From positions 1-59,747 of the forward strand of contig JAEUQI010000007.1 in NCBI GenBank assembly GCA_016789145.1: a stretch of DNA of 59,747 nucleotides, given 5' to 3'. The DNA comes from Blastocatellia bacterium (GTDB lineage: Bacteria > Acidobacteriota > Blastocatellia > Pyrinomonadales > Pyrinomonadaceae). The translations under genes were made by a program, and so were the position numbers. A model generated the notes under the pieces. The model searched no databases. It saw only the letters and a list, made by a program, of their open reading frames with translations, and was not told the DNA's origin. Below, piece after piece: positions 32,909-41,228 of this stretch. The first letter of the stretch is position 1, and each line of letters begins with the position of its first letter.

Positions 32909-32974
32909 AGTCTGCTGCTCTAACCATTGAGCTACAGGGGCGACTCGGTTGTAGTTTAGCGAATTGAGTTGTGG

Positions 32975-34231
32975 TTACACAAGAAGCGGCGCAAAAATGG
33001 CGGCATTTCGGATGCGTTCCTCTTTTTCGGCCAGTGCGTGAGCGGCGGTTGGTTCGCCGTGGTATTTGCGGAATTCGTCGGCGATCTCGGTGCCGGAACG
33101 GCCATTTAGAATCTCTTCGAGGACGAAAACGTCGATGTCGCCGAAATCAGGCATACCTAGGGCGTTTGCGTTTTCGGTGCCGGCGATGCGAGTGTTGGCG
33201 AGCTTGTATGTCCAATCGAGAACCTTGTCCATTGGCTCGTCGTCGGAATAGCGACTTTTGATGAGACTGTAGATTCGCTCGCGGCCCTCGACGTTTAGCA
33301 GCAACGCGACAAAGAAGCGCAATTCGGGATCGCCAACTAGCGAACGGACGCGCATAACCTCGTCGAGACGGTCGATGTGGTCAAAGACCGGACGGAACAG
33401 GCCCTCGCCGTGACGTTGTTCGGCGGCGGCGATGTAGCTATCGAAGCGTTCGCGTGTGTTGTCGATGCCGAACGCTGTAGCGACATTCCCGTATCGAAGA
33501 TGTCCGCGGACCTCTCGCAGGATTTGAAACGCCGTGTGAGCATCGCATTCGTCGAGCCAACGCGTGATGCATTCGTCGGCCTTATCGTGGCTCGCACGCA
33601 GCATGGCTCCGGCGACCTGGATCTTTTTGATCACGGTGTCTTGCTCTAGGAACGGATCGACGGCGAGATGCGGTTTATGGTAGCTGAACTGCGGCAGCTC
33701 GATTGGGCTGCGGTCAGTGCGTATAATGAGCGTTGCCGATGGGCGGTCAAGATGAAACAGCGCGTGAATGTACGAACGCCCGCCTATGATCTCATGCACA
33801 TCGCCAACGTTGAGCAGTTCGCAAACCTTTAGGTTCATCTTGCCTGTTTCAGTAAATCCATTGATCGCACGCTCCCGCTCGAACTCGTACCAGCTATGAA
33901 TGCTTGAGCCTAGCAGGACCTGAAACGCCCCGCTGAACGCGTGTTGGTGGATCGCCGTCGTCGCTTCGAACCAAAAATAGACATCGATCTGGAACCGAAG
34001 CCCCGAAAACACAGTGATCGGCGGATCGGCAAAGTTTGCACGCAGATCGCGTTGACGCGGCAATTCGTAGGTCGCGAGTGCCCATTCGGTGACGTCCCAA
34101 GCCGAAATTTTTGACGGAACATCAGCCTCACGCAACACATCAGCCGCGAGCGCAGGCATCGCCGACTCGTCATAATTCATCGCCCGCCAACGCGTCTCAA
34201 ACTCGCGGCCTAGCTGTTCGAAAATTTCCAT
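32975..34231 (-). CDS. Cupin-like conserved hypothetical protein
   Basis: 418 residues with no signal peptide. The N-terminal half contains a cupin-like stretch (IHQHAFSGAFQVLLGSSIHS, ~95-115, with the HxH pair) and a second strand set with GGRSYIHALFHLDRPSATLI. The C-terminal half is helical (RWLDECDAHTAFQILREVRG and on). A metal-dependent dioxygenase-like or sugar-binding cupin is possible, but no family is assigned. The next minus-strand gene upstream overlaps its start by one base (TAATG), so translation is probably coupled. Confidence 0.75.
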   Translation of the reverse strand: MEIFEQLGREFETRWRAMNYDESAMPALAADVLREADVPSKISAWDVTEWALATYELPRQRDLRANFADPPITVFSGLRFQIDVYFWFEATTAIHQHAFSGAFQVLLGSSIHSWYEFERERAINGFTETGKMNLKVCELLNVGDVHEIIGGRSYIHALFHLDRPSATLIIRTDRSPIELPQFSYHKPHLAVDPFLEQDTVIKKIQVAGAMLRASHDKADECITRWLDECDAHTAFQILREVRGHLRYGNVATAFGIDNTRERFDSYIAAAEQRHGEGLFRPVFDHIDRLDEVMRVRSLVGDPELRFFVALLLNVEGRERIYSLIKSRYSDDEPMDKVLDWTYKLANTRIAGTENANALGMPDFGDIDVFVLEEILNGRSGTEIADEFRKYHGEPTAAHALAEKEERIRNAAIFAPLLV

Positions 34232-34506
34232 TATTCAACGTTATCAAATCTTGGCGGTGGCGGTGGTTCCCGATATCCATCATCGTCTCGCTTGCTATCG
34301 ACATATCGTAGAGCTAATCCCATAACGATGAAAGCGGGAATGAACACCAAATATGATGGCCCAATAATGACCTCACCAAGGATCTGACCCGCAAGAAAAG
34401 CTCCGCCCGATATTGCCGCCCAAACGAATCGGTTACGACCCGCTGCTCGCCCTTTTTTGTAGCCGAGCCAAATCGCGACGAATACTAGTATAAATATGAA
34501 GATCAT
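34231..34506 (-). CDS. Small membrane protein, paralogue A
   Basis: 91 residues with two to three membrane segments (MIFIFILVFVAIWLGYKKGR, then GGAFLAGQILGEVIIGPSYL and VFIPAFIVMGLALRYV). The cytoplasmic tail is Pro-rich (YREPPPPPRFDNVE). WLGYKKGRAAGRN matches WLGYKRGAASGRN of the neighbouring gene, so the two arose by tandem duplication. The function is unknown. Confidence 0.7.
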   Translation of the reverse strand: MIFIFILVFVAIWLGYKKGRAAGRNRFVWAAISGGAFLAGQILGEVIIGPSYLVFIPAFIVMGLALRYVDSKRDDDGYREPPPPPRFDNVE

Positions 34507-34515
34507 CCGCTCGCC

Positions 34516-34851
34516 CTAATTCCCAAATGTCGGCGGTGGCGGCGGCTGATCGGGCAATTCGGCTTCATCGATCTTGGGATATCGCTCAAGCCACCAAATC
34601 AAACCGAACAAGACCAAGAAAGATGGCACAACTGCGAGAAGCAACGCGATCCAAGGCTTCTCGTCCAACACTCGTTCATTCCATCCCCAAAGTTCAGAAC
34701 CGATCGCTACAGTTAAGCCGAGCACGAGCCCCATAACGATCTGTGTTCCGAGAAACGAGAATCCGCAGATGATCGACCACAGCGCACCGTTTCGTCCCGA
34801 AGCAGCTCCGCGCTTGTAACCCAGCCAAAATGCGAGAATTGCAATGATCAT
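34516..34851 (-). CDS. Small membrane protein, paralogue B
   Basis: 111 residues with three predicted membrane segments (AILAFWLGYKRG, IICGFSFLGTQIVMGLVLGL, WIALLLAVVPSFLVLFGLIW). The tail is Pro-rich (LPDQPPPPPTFGN). It is a clear paralogue of the gene 9 bp downstream, sharing the WLGYKxGxAxGRN start and the PPPPPxF end. It begins 3 bp after the secreted 34855 gene's stop. The function is unknown. Confidence 0.7.
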   Translation of the reverse strand: MIIAILAFWLGYKRGAASGRNGALWSIICGFSFLGTQIVMGLVLGLTVAIGSELWGWNERVLDEKPWIALLLAVVPSFLVLFGLIWWLERYPKIDEAELPDQPPPPPTFGN

Positions 34852-34854
34852 GGC

Positions 34855-35340
34855 CTATTTCTCGAGAGACTCAAACTTCGGTTTCGCCGAGCTTGTTTTC
34901 TTATATGTTCCGGCTGCCATTACGTTGTGGCCGAAGCCACAATCGAACGATTGGCCGTCTTGCGTCACCTTTACCTGGCCTGAGCGTACGAATTTTATGG
35001 TGATCTTACACGGGCCGAATTCGTCGGATTCGTAAATAGCGGTGTCGCCGTCGATCGACGCTTCGCCTGAGAGGCTGCCCATGTTGACCGAAACCTCGCC
35101 GTTGTTCATCGTGTACGGATAGATGAGGTCGAACATTATCTTGAGCTTGCCTTTGCCGAGAGCTTGGATGTAGAGGTCGTTCGTCAGTCCCTTGTATTTG
35201 GCACCGATAAACGACATCTTGAACGTGCCAGTCACCTCGGCACCTGAAACACTTTTACGCGACGTCTGTGCAACGGTCGAGAACGCAAACGCCGCGATGC
35301 ATACAAGCCCCAACACGACAGAGACAATTCGCTTATTCAT
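34855..35340 (-). CDS. Secreted hypothetical protein
   Basis: 161 residues; signal peptide MNKRIVSVVLGLVCIAAFAFSTVAQ. The mature protein is beta-rich (GTFKMSFIGAKYKGLTNDLY, GEASIDGDTAIYESDEFGPC, VKVTQDGQSFDCGFGHNVMA). Two Cys (FGPC and FDCG) are placed to form a disulphide. DGDTAIYxSDEFGPCKI followed by a repeated ATK-like turn resembles small secreted proteins common in acidobacteria, but no family is assigned. It heads a minus-strand run with the two small membrane genes. Confidence 0.75.
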   Translation of the reverse strand: MNKRIVSVVLGLVCIAAFAFSTVAQTSRKSVSGAEVTGTFKMSFIGAKYKGLTNDLYIQALGKGKLKIMFDLIYPYTMNNGEVSVNMGSLSGEASIDGDTAIYESDEFGPCKITIKFVRSGQVKVTQDGQSFDCGFGHNVMAAGTYKKTSSAKPKFESLEK

Positions 35341-35427
35341 AATTTTACCTTTTCGTAATATAACGCTTTTCTGCTATATTTTGCCTAACTCTTCTCAGAT
35401 TTTAAACAACTAAAGGAAAGATAACCG

Positions 35428-37125
35428 ATGAGCGCAAACGCACAAACTATCGCTGTCGATGCTTCGGAGAAGCATCCTAAGGGCCTAGGCGTACTATTTG
35501 CCACTGAGATGTGGGAACGATTCTCGTTCTACTCGATGCTGGCGTTATTCACGTTGTATTTACGTGACCCGAACGAAGGTTTCGGCTGGACGGCTGCTGA
35601 GGCGACGTGGCTTTACTCGACATATTTGATGTTCGTTTACCTGAGCCCTCTAATCGGTGGATTCATCGCTGACAGATACACAGGCTATCGAAAGGCTGTA
35701 ATGATCGGCGGATTCTTCTTCATGGCCGGTCATGCGACATTGTCGATACCGGCTATTTGGGCGGTCTATCTGGCGTTGACGTTCCTTGTCATCGGTAACG
35801 GTTTCTTCAAACCGAACGTCTCGACAATGGTGGGCAATCTTTATCCCGAAGGCAGCCCGCTCAAAGATCGTGCCTATAACATTTTCTACATGGGCATCAA
35901 CGTCGGCGCCGCTCTTGCGCCGATCGTTATGGAGATCGTCCGGCAGTTTTTCGGATTCCACGCTGCATTCGCAGTCGCTGCGTTCGGAATGGTCCTTTCG
36001 GTGTTCGTGCTCTGGAAATGGAAAGAAGACATTAAAATTGCGGATAACAAGCATGCTCTTTCAAGTGCCGAACAGGCAGATGCAGCCGCAACAGCGGTTG
36101 ACGCACCGCCGCACGAGGTAAGCGACCAGGGAGAAAGAACTGCATCGCAAAAAGCGATGGACTTGATGAATACTGTTTCAGACGGCAAACGCATCATGGC
36201 GCTGATCGTCGTCTTCCTGATCGTTATCGTTTTCTGGATGGTGTTTCACCAAAACGGCTCGACGATCACGTATTTTGCTGATGACAATACGGATTGGGCA
36301 GTTTCGGGGACGCTTTCGAATTCGATCAACGCTATTTGGATCTTGATCTTGACGTTCCCGCTTGTCGCATTTTGGGGTTTCCTGTCGCGTCGTGGCAAAG
36401 AGCCTTCGACGCCGACCAAGATGGCGATCGGCATGACACTTACGGGGCTGTCGTTCCTAGTTCTTGGCTACGGAGCTTATATTGGCGAGAATTCCGTTCG
36501 AACGGCTGACCAGATAGCCACAGGCGAATTTCGCATCAACGAACGCGTAGCCACGAATTTGGTTGCTCAAGGCGTCCCCAAAGACGTCATGGACAAGCTG
36601 ATGTCGGCAAAGATAGTCGATGGCGAAACCACGATCGTATCCGAATGCCCTGCGGGCAAGACGTGCAAGCCGGTCATTAACGGTGTCAAATTCTCGGCCG
36701 CCACCGACGCAAAGACAGGCGTTAAAACGGCGGGAGGTGATGGTCTGGTAGCCGCTATCAATAAGGTCGCTCCGGGCCAAGGCGATGCTCACAAGGACAA
36801 GATCCAGCAGGCATCGCACTTATTCCGCGTTTCGCCTTTCTGGCTGATATTCGCCTACATGATCGTGACTTTAGGTGAGCTAATGCTGTCACCGATGGGA
36901 CTATCGCTCGTTTCTAAGGTCGCGCCGATCTCAAAACGAGGGCTGCTCATGGGCGGCTGGTTCGTGGCAACCGCGATCGGCAACAAATTGACGCAGATCG
37001 GCGTTTACTGGGACATCTGGCTCCAGTCGTCGTTCTTTATCGTTCTAGCCGGAATGGCTCTGGTAATGGCTGTTGTATTGTTCGCGATCCTGAAACCACT
37101 CAAAAAGGCAATGCCCGGCGTTTAA
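35428..37125 (+). CDS. Proton-dependent oligopeptide transporter (POT/PTR2 family)
   Basis: 565 residues. ATEMWERFSFYSMLALF carries the ExxERFxYY-type POT motif, and GFIADRYTGYRKAVMIGGFF and NGFFKPNVSTMVGNLYPEGS are other POT signatures. It takes up di- and tripeptides with protons across the inner membrane. A soluble insertion of ~110 residues (around 350-460) containing SECPAGKTCKP splits the membrane region in the C-terminal half. It lies before the S9 peptidase gene, which fits a peptide-utilising physiology. It ends at a terminator. Confidence 0.92.
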   Translation: MSANAQTIAVDASEKHPKGLGVLFATEMWERFSFYSMLALFTLYLRDPNEGFGWTAAEATWLYSTYLMFVYLSPLIGGFIADRYTGYRKAVMIGGFFFMAGHATLSIPAIWAVYLALTFLVIGNGFFKPNVSTMVGNLYPEGSPLKDRAYNIFYMGINVGAALAPIVMEIVRQFFGFHAAFAVAAFGMVLSVFVLWKWKEDIKIADNKHALSSAEQADAAATAVDAPPHEVSDQGERTASQKAMDLMNTVSDGKRIMALIVVFLIVIVFWMVFHQNGSTITYFADDNTDWAVSGTLSNSINAIWILILTFPLVAFWGFLSRRGKEPSTPTKMAIGMTLTGLSFLVLGYGAYIGENSVRTADQIATGEFRINERVATNLVAQGVPKDVMDKLMSAKIVDGETTIVSECPAGKTCKPVINGVKFSAATDAKTGVKTAGGDGLVAAINKVAPGQGDAHKDKIQQASHLFRVSPFWLIFAYMIVTLGELMLSPMGLSLVSKVAPISKRGLLMGGWFVATAIGNKLTQIGVYWDIWLQSSFFIVLAGMALVMAVVLFAILKPLKKAMPGV

Positions 37126-37154
37126 GGAAGACAGCAAACAAGTAGACTTGAAAC

Positions 37155-37193
37155 AAAGAGACAAGGGGCGAAACCGTCTCTTGTCTCTTTTGC
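37155..37193 (+). terminator. Rho-independent terminator after the POT transporter
   Basis: AAAGAGACAAG (37155-37165) and CTTGTCTCTTT (37180-37190) form a perfect 11-bp stem ending in TTTTG. The loop is 14 nt. Confidence 0.8.
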
Positions 37194-37210
37194 GTATAAG
37201 GTAAAAACCC

Positions 37211-39334
37211 ATGAAACGTTCAATTACTTCGATACTCGTAGTCCTGTTGGTCTTCGGCGTTTCCGCCTCTGGGCAGAAGCGGAACATTACCGAAAAGGAC
37301 CTTTTCGACTTTGTTTGGGTCGGTGACCCGCAGATATCTCCGGACGGTACGCGTGTGGCGTTTGTAAAGGTAACCGTTAACGCTGCGAAAACGAATTACG
37401 ACACGTCAATCTGGCTGGTATCGACCGATGGCGGCGAGCCGCGGCGAATTACGAGCGGTAATCGAGATTCAAATCCGCGCTGGTCGCCGGACGGCCAATT
37501 CATGACGTTTCAGCGTGCCGGTGAGACTCCAGGACCGGCAAGCGCACCGCAGCTCTTTATGATGTCGATGGCCGGCGGCGATTCGTGGGCGTACACTTCG
37601 CTGCCTCGCGGTGCGGGCGGAGCCGCGTGGTCGCCGGATGGAAAGTGGATCGTTTTCGGAAGTTCTGCCAATCCGGACGATCTCGCGAAACAGGGCAAAC
37701 CGGCCGATCCGAGTGTTCGTGAAAGTGACGTTCGTGTGATCACGCGGGCGGTTTATCGCTCGGATTCGGGCGGCTATATCGACAGCACGAGGCCGGGGCA
37801 TATTTGGGTTGTCGAGGCACCGAAGAGTTCCGAGCAGAAAGTCACGCCAAAGCAGCTTACGAAAGGCCAATTCAACGAGGGCGGTGCAGTTTGGTCAAAG
37901 GATAGCTCGAAGATCTACTTTGTAACGAATCGAGACCCCGAGCCTTACTATCAACTGCCGAATACTCAGATCTATTCCGTCGATGTGGCCGGTGGCGACC
38001 CTGAATTGCTTACCAAAGTTCCAATGGGAATCGGTCTGATGAACCTAAGCCCAGACGGGAAGAGGTTTGCGTTCACGACCTCCGCAAATGGCGAGCCGGT
38101 GAGATCGTATTCGCAGCCGGATCTTTGGGTGATGGATGTCGAAAAGAACGCACAGCCGAAAAATTTAACAAAAGAGTTCGATTTTGATGTCGGAGCGGGA
38201 TTGACTGGAGATCAAGCCGCCCCGCGTGCGGGCGGCGGAACCGGACCAATATGGACGGCCGACGGCAGAGGCATCATAGAGCGTTTCGCCAAGGAAGGCC
38301 GAACGAATTTGGCCGTCTTCGACAGTTCGACCGGCGTCATTTCTAACTTGACGACCGGCGATCACGCGATAATGTCGTTCAAGGCTTCGGCTGATTCGAA
38401 TCGTATCGCCTATGTTCGCTCGACACCGACGATCGTTGGCGATCTGTATGTGATGGAGCGTAACGGCACGGCAAAACAACTGACAAAGCTGAACGATGCC
38501 CTGTTCTCAAAACTCGCACTCACCGAACCTGACGATGTTTGGTATCAGAGTTTCGACGGAAAGCGTGTACAGACTTGGGTTCAAAAGCCAGCGAATTTCG
38601 ATCCGAAGGAAAAGTATCCGCTGATCCTCAACATTCACGGCGGGCCGCACGCAGCGTATGGGTATGTCTTCAGCCACGAGTTTCAATGGATGGCGGCAAA
38701 GGGATATGTCGTCGTATATCCCAATCCGCGAGGCTCGACGAGCTACGGCCAGGATTTCGGCAATATCATTCAGTACAAATACCCCGGCGACGACCATAAA
38801 GATCTGATGTTCGCCGTTGATGAAGTGATAAAGCGCGGCTATATCGATACGAAAAAGCTCGGGATAACCGGCGGCTCAGGCGGCGGTGTTTTGACCAATC
38901 ACGCCGTCACGCAGACTGACCGATTTGCCGCGGCAGTCTCGCAACGCGACATCTCGGACTGGGCAAACTGGTGGTACACAGCCGATTTCACACAGTTTCA
39001 ACCTGCCTGGTTCAAGGGAGCTCCGTTCGAGGACGTCGAGGGTTTCCGCGAGCGTTCCGCCATTACTCACGTCGCCAAGATCAAGACACCGATGATGTTC
39101 ATCCTCGGCGAAGCCGACTGGCGCACACCGCCGGCTGCTGGCGGGGAAGAGCTATTCCGTGCCCTCAAATATCGAAAGATCCCGACTGTAATGGTCCGCT
39201 TTCCAAACGAGTCGCACGAACTTTCGCGTTCGGGACAACCGTGGCACCGGATCGAGCGGCTTCAGCATATTGTCGGATGGTTTGATAAGTGGCTTATTGG
39301 CGAGAAAAAGCCTGAGTATGAGGTCAGTCGGTAG
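37211..39334 (+). CDS. Secreted S9 family (prolyl oligopeptidase/acylaminoacyl-peptidase) serine peptidase
   Basis: 707 residues; a signal peptide (MKRSITSILVVLLVFGVSAS) is followed by a WD40/TolB-like propeller with repeated SPDG motifs (ISPDGTRVAF, WSPDGQFMTF, WSPDGKWIVF, LSPDGKRFAF). The C-terminal alpha/beta-hydrolase domain has the nucleophile S556 in GITGGSGGG, D636 in LGEADWRTPP and H669 in NESHELSR. The catalytic triad is intact. It likely trims short peptides in the periplasm or outside the cell, supplying the peptide transporter encoded just upstream. Confidence 0.93.
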   Translation: MKRSITSILVVLLVFGVSASGQKRNITEKDLFDFVWVGDPQISPDGTRVAFVKVTVNAAKTNYDTSIWLVSTDGGEPRRITSGNRDSNPRWSPDGQFMTFQRAGETPGPASAPQLFMMSMAGGDSWAYTSLPRGAGGAAWSPDGKWIVFGSSANPDDLAKQGKPADPSVRESDVRVITRAVYRSDSGGYIDSTRPGHIWVVEAPKSSEQKVTPKQLTKGQFNEGGAVWSKDSSKIYFVTNRDPEPYYQLPNTQIYSVDVAGGDPELLTKVPMGIGLMNLSPDGKRFAFTTSANGEPVRSYSQPDLWVMDVEKNAQPKNLTKEFDFDVGAGLTGDQAAPRAGGGTGPIWTADGRGIIERFAKEGRTNLAVFDSSTGVISNLTTGDHAIMSFKASADSNRIAYVRSTPTIVGDLYVMERNGTAKQLTKLNDALFSKLALTEPDDVWYQSFDGKRVQTWVQKPANFDPKEKYPLILNIHGGPHAAYGYVFSHEFQWMAAKGYVVVYPNPRGSTSYGQDFGNIIQYKYPGDDHKDLMFAVDEVIKRGYIDTKKLGITGGSGGGVLTNHAVTQTDRFAAAVSQRDISDWANWWYTADFTQFQPAWFKGAPFEDVEGFRERSAITHVAKIKTPMMFILGEADWRTPPAAGGEELFRALKYRKIPTVMVRFPNESHELSRSGQPWHRIERLQHIVGWFDKWLIGEKKPEYEVSR

Positions 39335-39359
39335 TCAAGGATTCACGAGACGGGAAACG

Positions 39360-39395
39360 AGGAGATAGCTAATGAGCCATCTCCTTTTTTATTTA
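39360..39395 (+). terminator. Rho-independent terminator after the S9 peptidase
   Basis: AGGAGATAGCT (39360-39370) and AGCCATCTCCT (39375-39385) pair with one mismatch across an AATG loop, followed by TTTTTTATTT. It lies between convergent genes. Confidence 0.85.
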
Positions 39396-39401
39396 CTCTA
39401 A

Positions 39402-39650
39402 CTATTCCGCATTGTCACCTGTTTCCTGATCGACATGTCTTGCTTGCCTAAAGGCGGCCATCGCTTCCGCGGCACCGGCGTGCATTATTTCGGGTTTGTG
39501 GTATTTCCAGTATTTCTCAAACTCTTCTTCTGACATCTGCGTATTTTCTTCGCGTGTTTTTTCTTTGAGATATTGTTCGGCCCAGGCACGTGTATCCATA
39601 TCTCTATTCAACGCTGTGCGGGCTCCGTGCATCAAATTGTCGCGTTCCAT
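39402..39650 (-). CDS. Small hypothetical protein
   Basis: 82 residues (MERDNLMHGARTALNRDMDT to VDQETGDNAE), highly charged and helical, with no signal peptide. A good ribosome binding site (AGGAGA) lies upstream of ATG 39650. It is convergent with the S9 peptidase gene and divergent from the M16 pair. The Glu/Lys-rich centre (EEEFEKYWKYHKPEI) suggests a small soluble helical protein. The family is not recognised. Confidence 0.65.
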   Translation of the reverse strand: MERDNLMHGARTALNRDMDTRAWAEQYLKEKTREENTQMSEEEFEKYWKYHKPEIMHAGAAEAMAAFRQARHVDQETGDNAE

Positions 39651-39725
39651 GTGTTTGTCTCCTATGATGTAAGATTAGTGTACTGAATCCGCCGCACGCA
39701 AGCGGCCATTTGTTTGGAGAAATTT

Positions 39726-41228
39726 GTGAAGAGAATAATCTATTCGTTAATGCTCGCGGCGGCTCTTTCCGGTGCCGTGGTCGCGCAGAAACCTCAGCCG
39801 GCACCGACTTCGCCAGTTGTAACACGCAAAGCGCCGGTCGTACCGTACGTCACGCGAGTCCTGCCGAACGGGCTTGAGATCATCGTTTATCCGGACAGTG
39901 GCGTGCCGCTGGTGACGGTCGAGATGGCAGTTCGTACCGGCTCGTTCACCGAGCCGCCTGAATTGAACGGCCTGTCGCATCTGTTCGAACATATGATCTT
40001 CAAACCGAACATGGCGCGGCTCGCCATGCAATGTGATGCCGCAATGAAGCAGGGCGGCCTTAATGAATATGGACAGCGAATTTGCTCCGTTGCATTGAAC
40101 CTCAAACCCGAGATCGGCGATACGAGCTACCTAAACCGGATCGACAAGATCGGTATAGCAAATAACGCCGAGACGCACGAAGAGGTCGTAAACTATTACT
40201 TCACAACCACTGCCGAACACGTCGCTACGTCTATGCGTTTCTTGCGAGATTCGATAAGATTCCCGAATTTCGATCAGGAAGAGCTCGAAGGCGAGCGCCA
40301 GGTCGTGCTTGCCGAGCTTGACCGTCACGAATCAGAACCGGGCCTTGCGCTGGAAAGAACGATGATGGAAAAGCTTTTCTACAAATACCCGTCACGCAAA
40401 CAGCCGGGCGGCACTCGCGAGACGGTCTCGACCGCTACGATCGAGAAGATGCAGCTTATTCGTTCGCGATATTACATTCCCAATAATTCCGCGATCATCG
40501 TTTCCGGTGCTGTGGATCCCGAGAAAATATTCAAGATGGCGACCGATATGTTCGCTGACTGGAAACGCGGGCCTGATCCGTTCGTTCAGTATCCGATGGT
40601 CAAGCATCCGCCGCTAGAGAAAAGCGAAGGCATCATAGTCGAGCGCCCGGTTTCGAATATGTTTGTCCAGGTCGGCTGGCATGGCCCGTCGATCGGTGAA
40701 GACGATGCGTCAACCTACGCTGCAGACGTTTTTTCGTACATCGTTGGGCAGCCTGATTCGCGATTCCAGCGAGCTTTGGTCGATTCGAAACTAGCCGTCG
40801 GCGCTACCGTCCATTACTACACTCAACGAAACACGGGCCCGATACGCATCACGCTCGTACCGACACCCGGCAATGAGAAAGCAGCGATCAAGAAACTCTA
40901 CGAGGAGATCGCACAATTCACCGATCCTAAGTATTTCACTGACGAAGAGCTTGAGAACGCCAAGACATTGCTCGAGGCAGAGGACCTGTATCGACGCGAA
41001 AAACTAAGTTCATACTCTCAAGTACTGAGCTTCTGGTGGTCATCGACAGGAACTGAATATTATCGCGGCTATTACAACAATCTACGTGCCGTATCGCGAA
41101 AGGATATAAACAATTACATCACGCGTTACATCCAGAATAAGCCGCACATAGGTATCGCTCTGCTGTCGCCCGAGAATCAGCAGACTGTGAAATTGACGCC
41201 CTCTGACCTGATCGGAGGTGCAAAATAA
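39726..41228 (+). CDS. M16 zinc peptidase, catalytic subunit, exported
   Basis: 500 residues with a GTG start at 39726, chosen because GGAGA lies at ideal distance and the resulting N-terminus (VKRIIYSLMLAAALSGAVVA) is a clean signal peptide; a TTG four codons upstream is less likely. The inverted zinc motif H85-L-F-E88-H89 is intact in LSHLFEHMIFKPN, with Glu residues near 152-153 available as third ligand. The second M16 domain spans ~225-410. It overlaps the next gene (TAATG), a partner lacking the zinc motif. The likely role is a periplasmic peptide-degrading heterodimer. Confidence 0.9.
   Translation: MKRIIYSLMLAAALSGAVVAQKPQPAPTSPVVTRKAPVVPYVTRVLPNGLEIIVYPDSGVPLVTVEMAVRTGSFTEPPELNGLSHLFEHMIFKPNMARLAMQCDAAMKQGGLNEYGQRICSVALNLKPEIGDTSYLNRIDKIGIANNAETHEEVVNYYFTTTAEHVATSMRFLRDSIRFPNFDQEELEGERQVVLAELDRHESEPGLALERTMMEKLFYKYPSRKQPGGTRETVSTATIEKMQLIRSRYYIPNNSAIIVSGAVDPEKIFKMATDMFADWKRGPDPFVQYPMVKHPPLEKSEGIIVERPVSNMFVQVGWHGPSIGEDDASTYAADVFSYIVGQPDSRFQRALVDSKLAVGATVHYYTQRNTGPIRITLVPTPGNEKAAIKKLYEEIAQFTDPKYFTDEELENAKTLLEAEDLYRREKLSSYSQVLSFWWSSTGTEYYRGYYNNLRAVSRKDINNYITRYIQNKPHIGIALLSPENQQTVKLTPSDLIGGAK

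Larger units (their letters stand above)
32254..32941 (-). tRNA. Split tRNA gene, CAU anticodon (tRNA-Ile2 favoured over tRNA-Met), interrupted by a group I intron
   Basis: The 5' exon is 32909-32941 (nucleotides 1-33) and the 3' exon is 32254-32296 (34-76, CCA encoded). Joined, they fold perfectly: acceptor GCCCCTG/CGGGGGC, D-arm GCTC/GAGC, anticodon stem GCAGA/TCTGT with loop CTCATAA, T-arm GTAGG TTCGAAT CCTAC, discriminator A. G1-C72 pairing excludes initiator tRNA. C4-G69 and C5-G68 and the CTCATAA loop fit the TilS-modified tRNA-Ile2 that reads AUA, but elongator tRNA-Met is possible. The interruption lies between U33 and C34. If this is the only copy, splicing is essential for growth. 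Confidence 0.93.
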
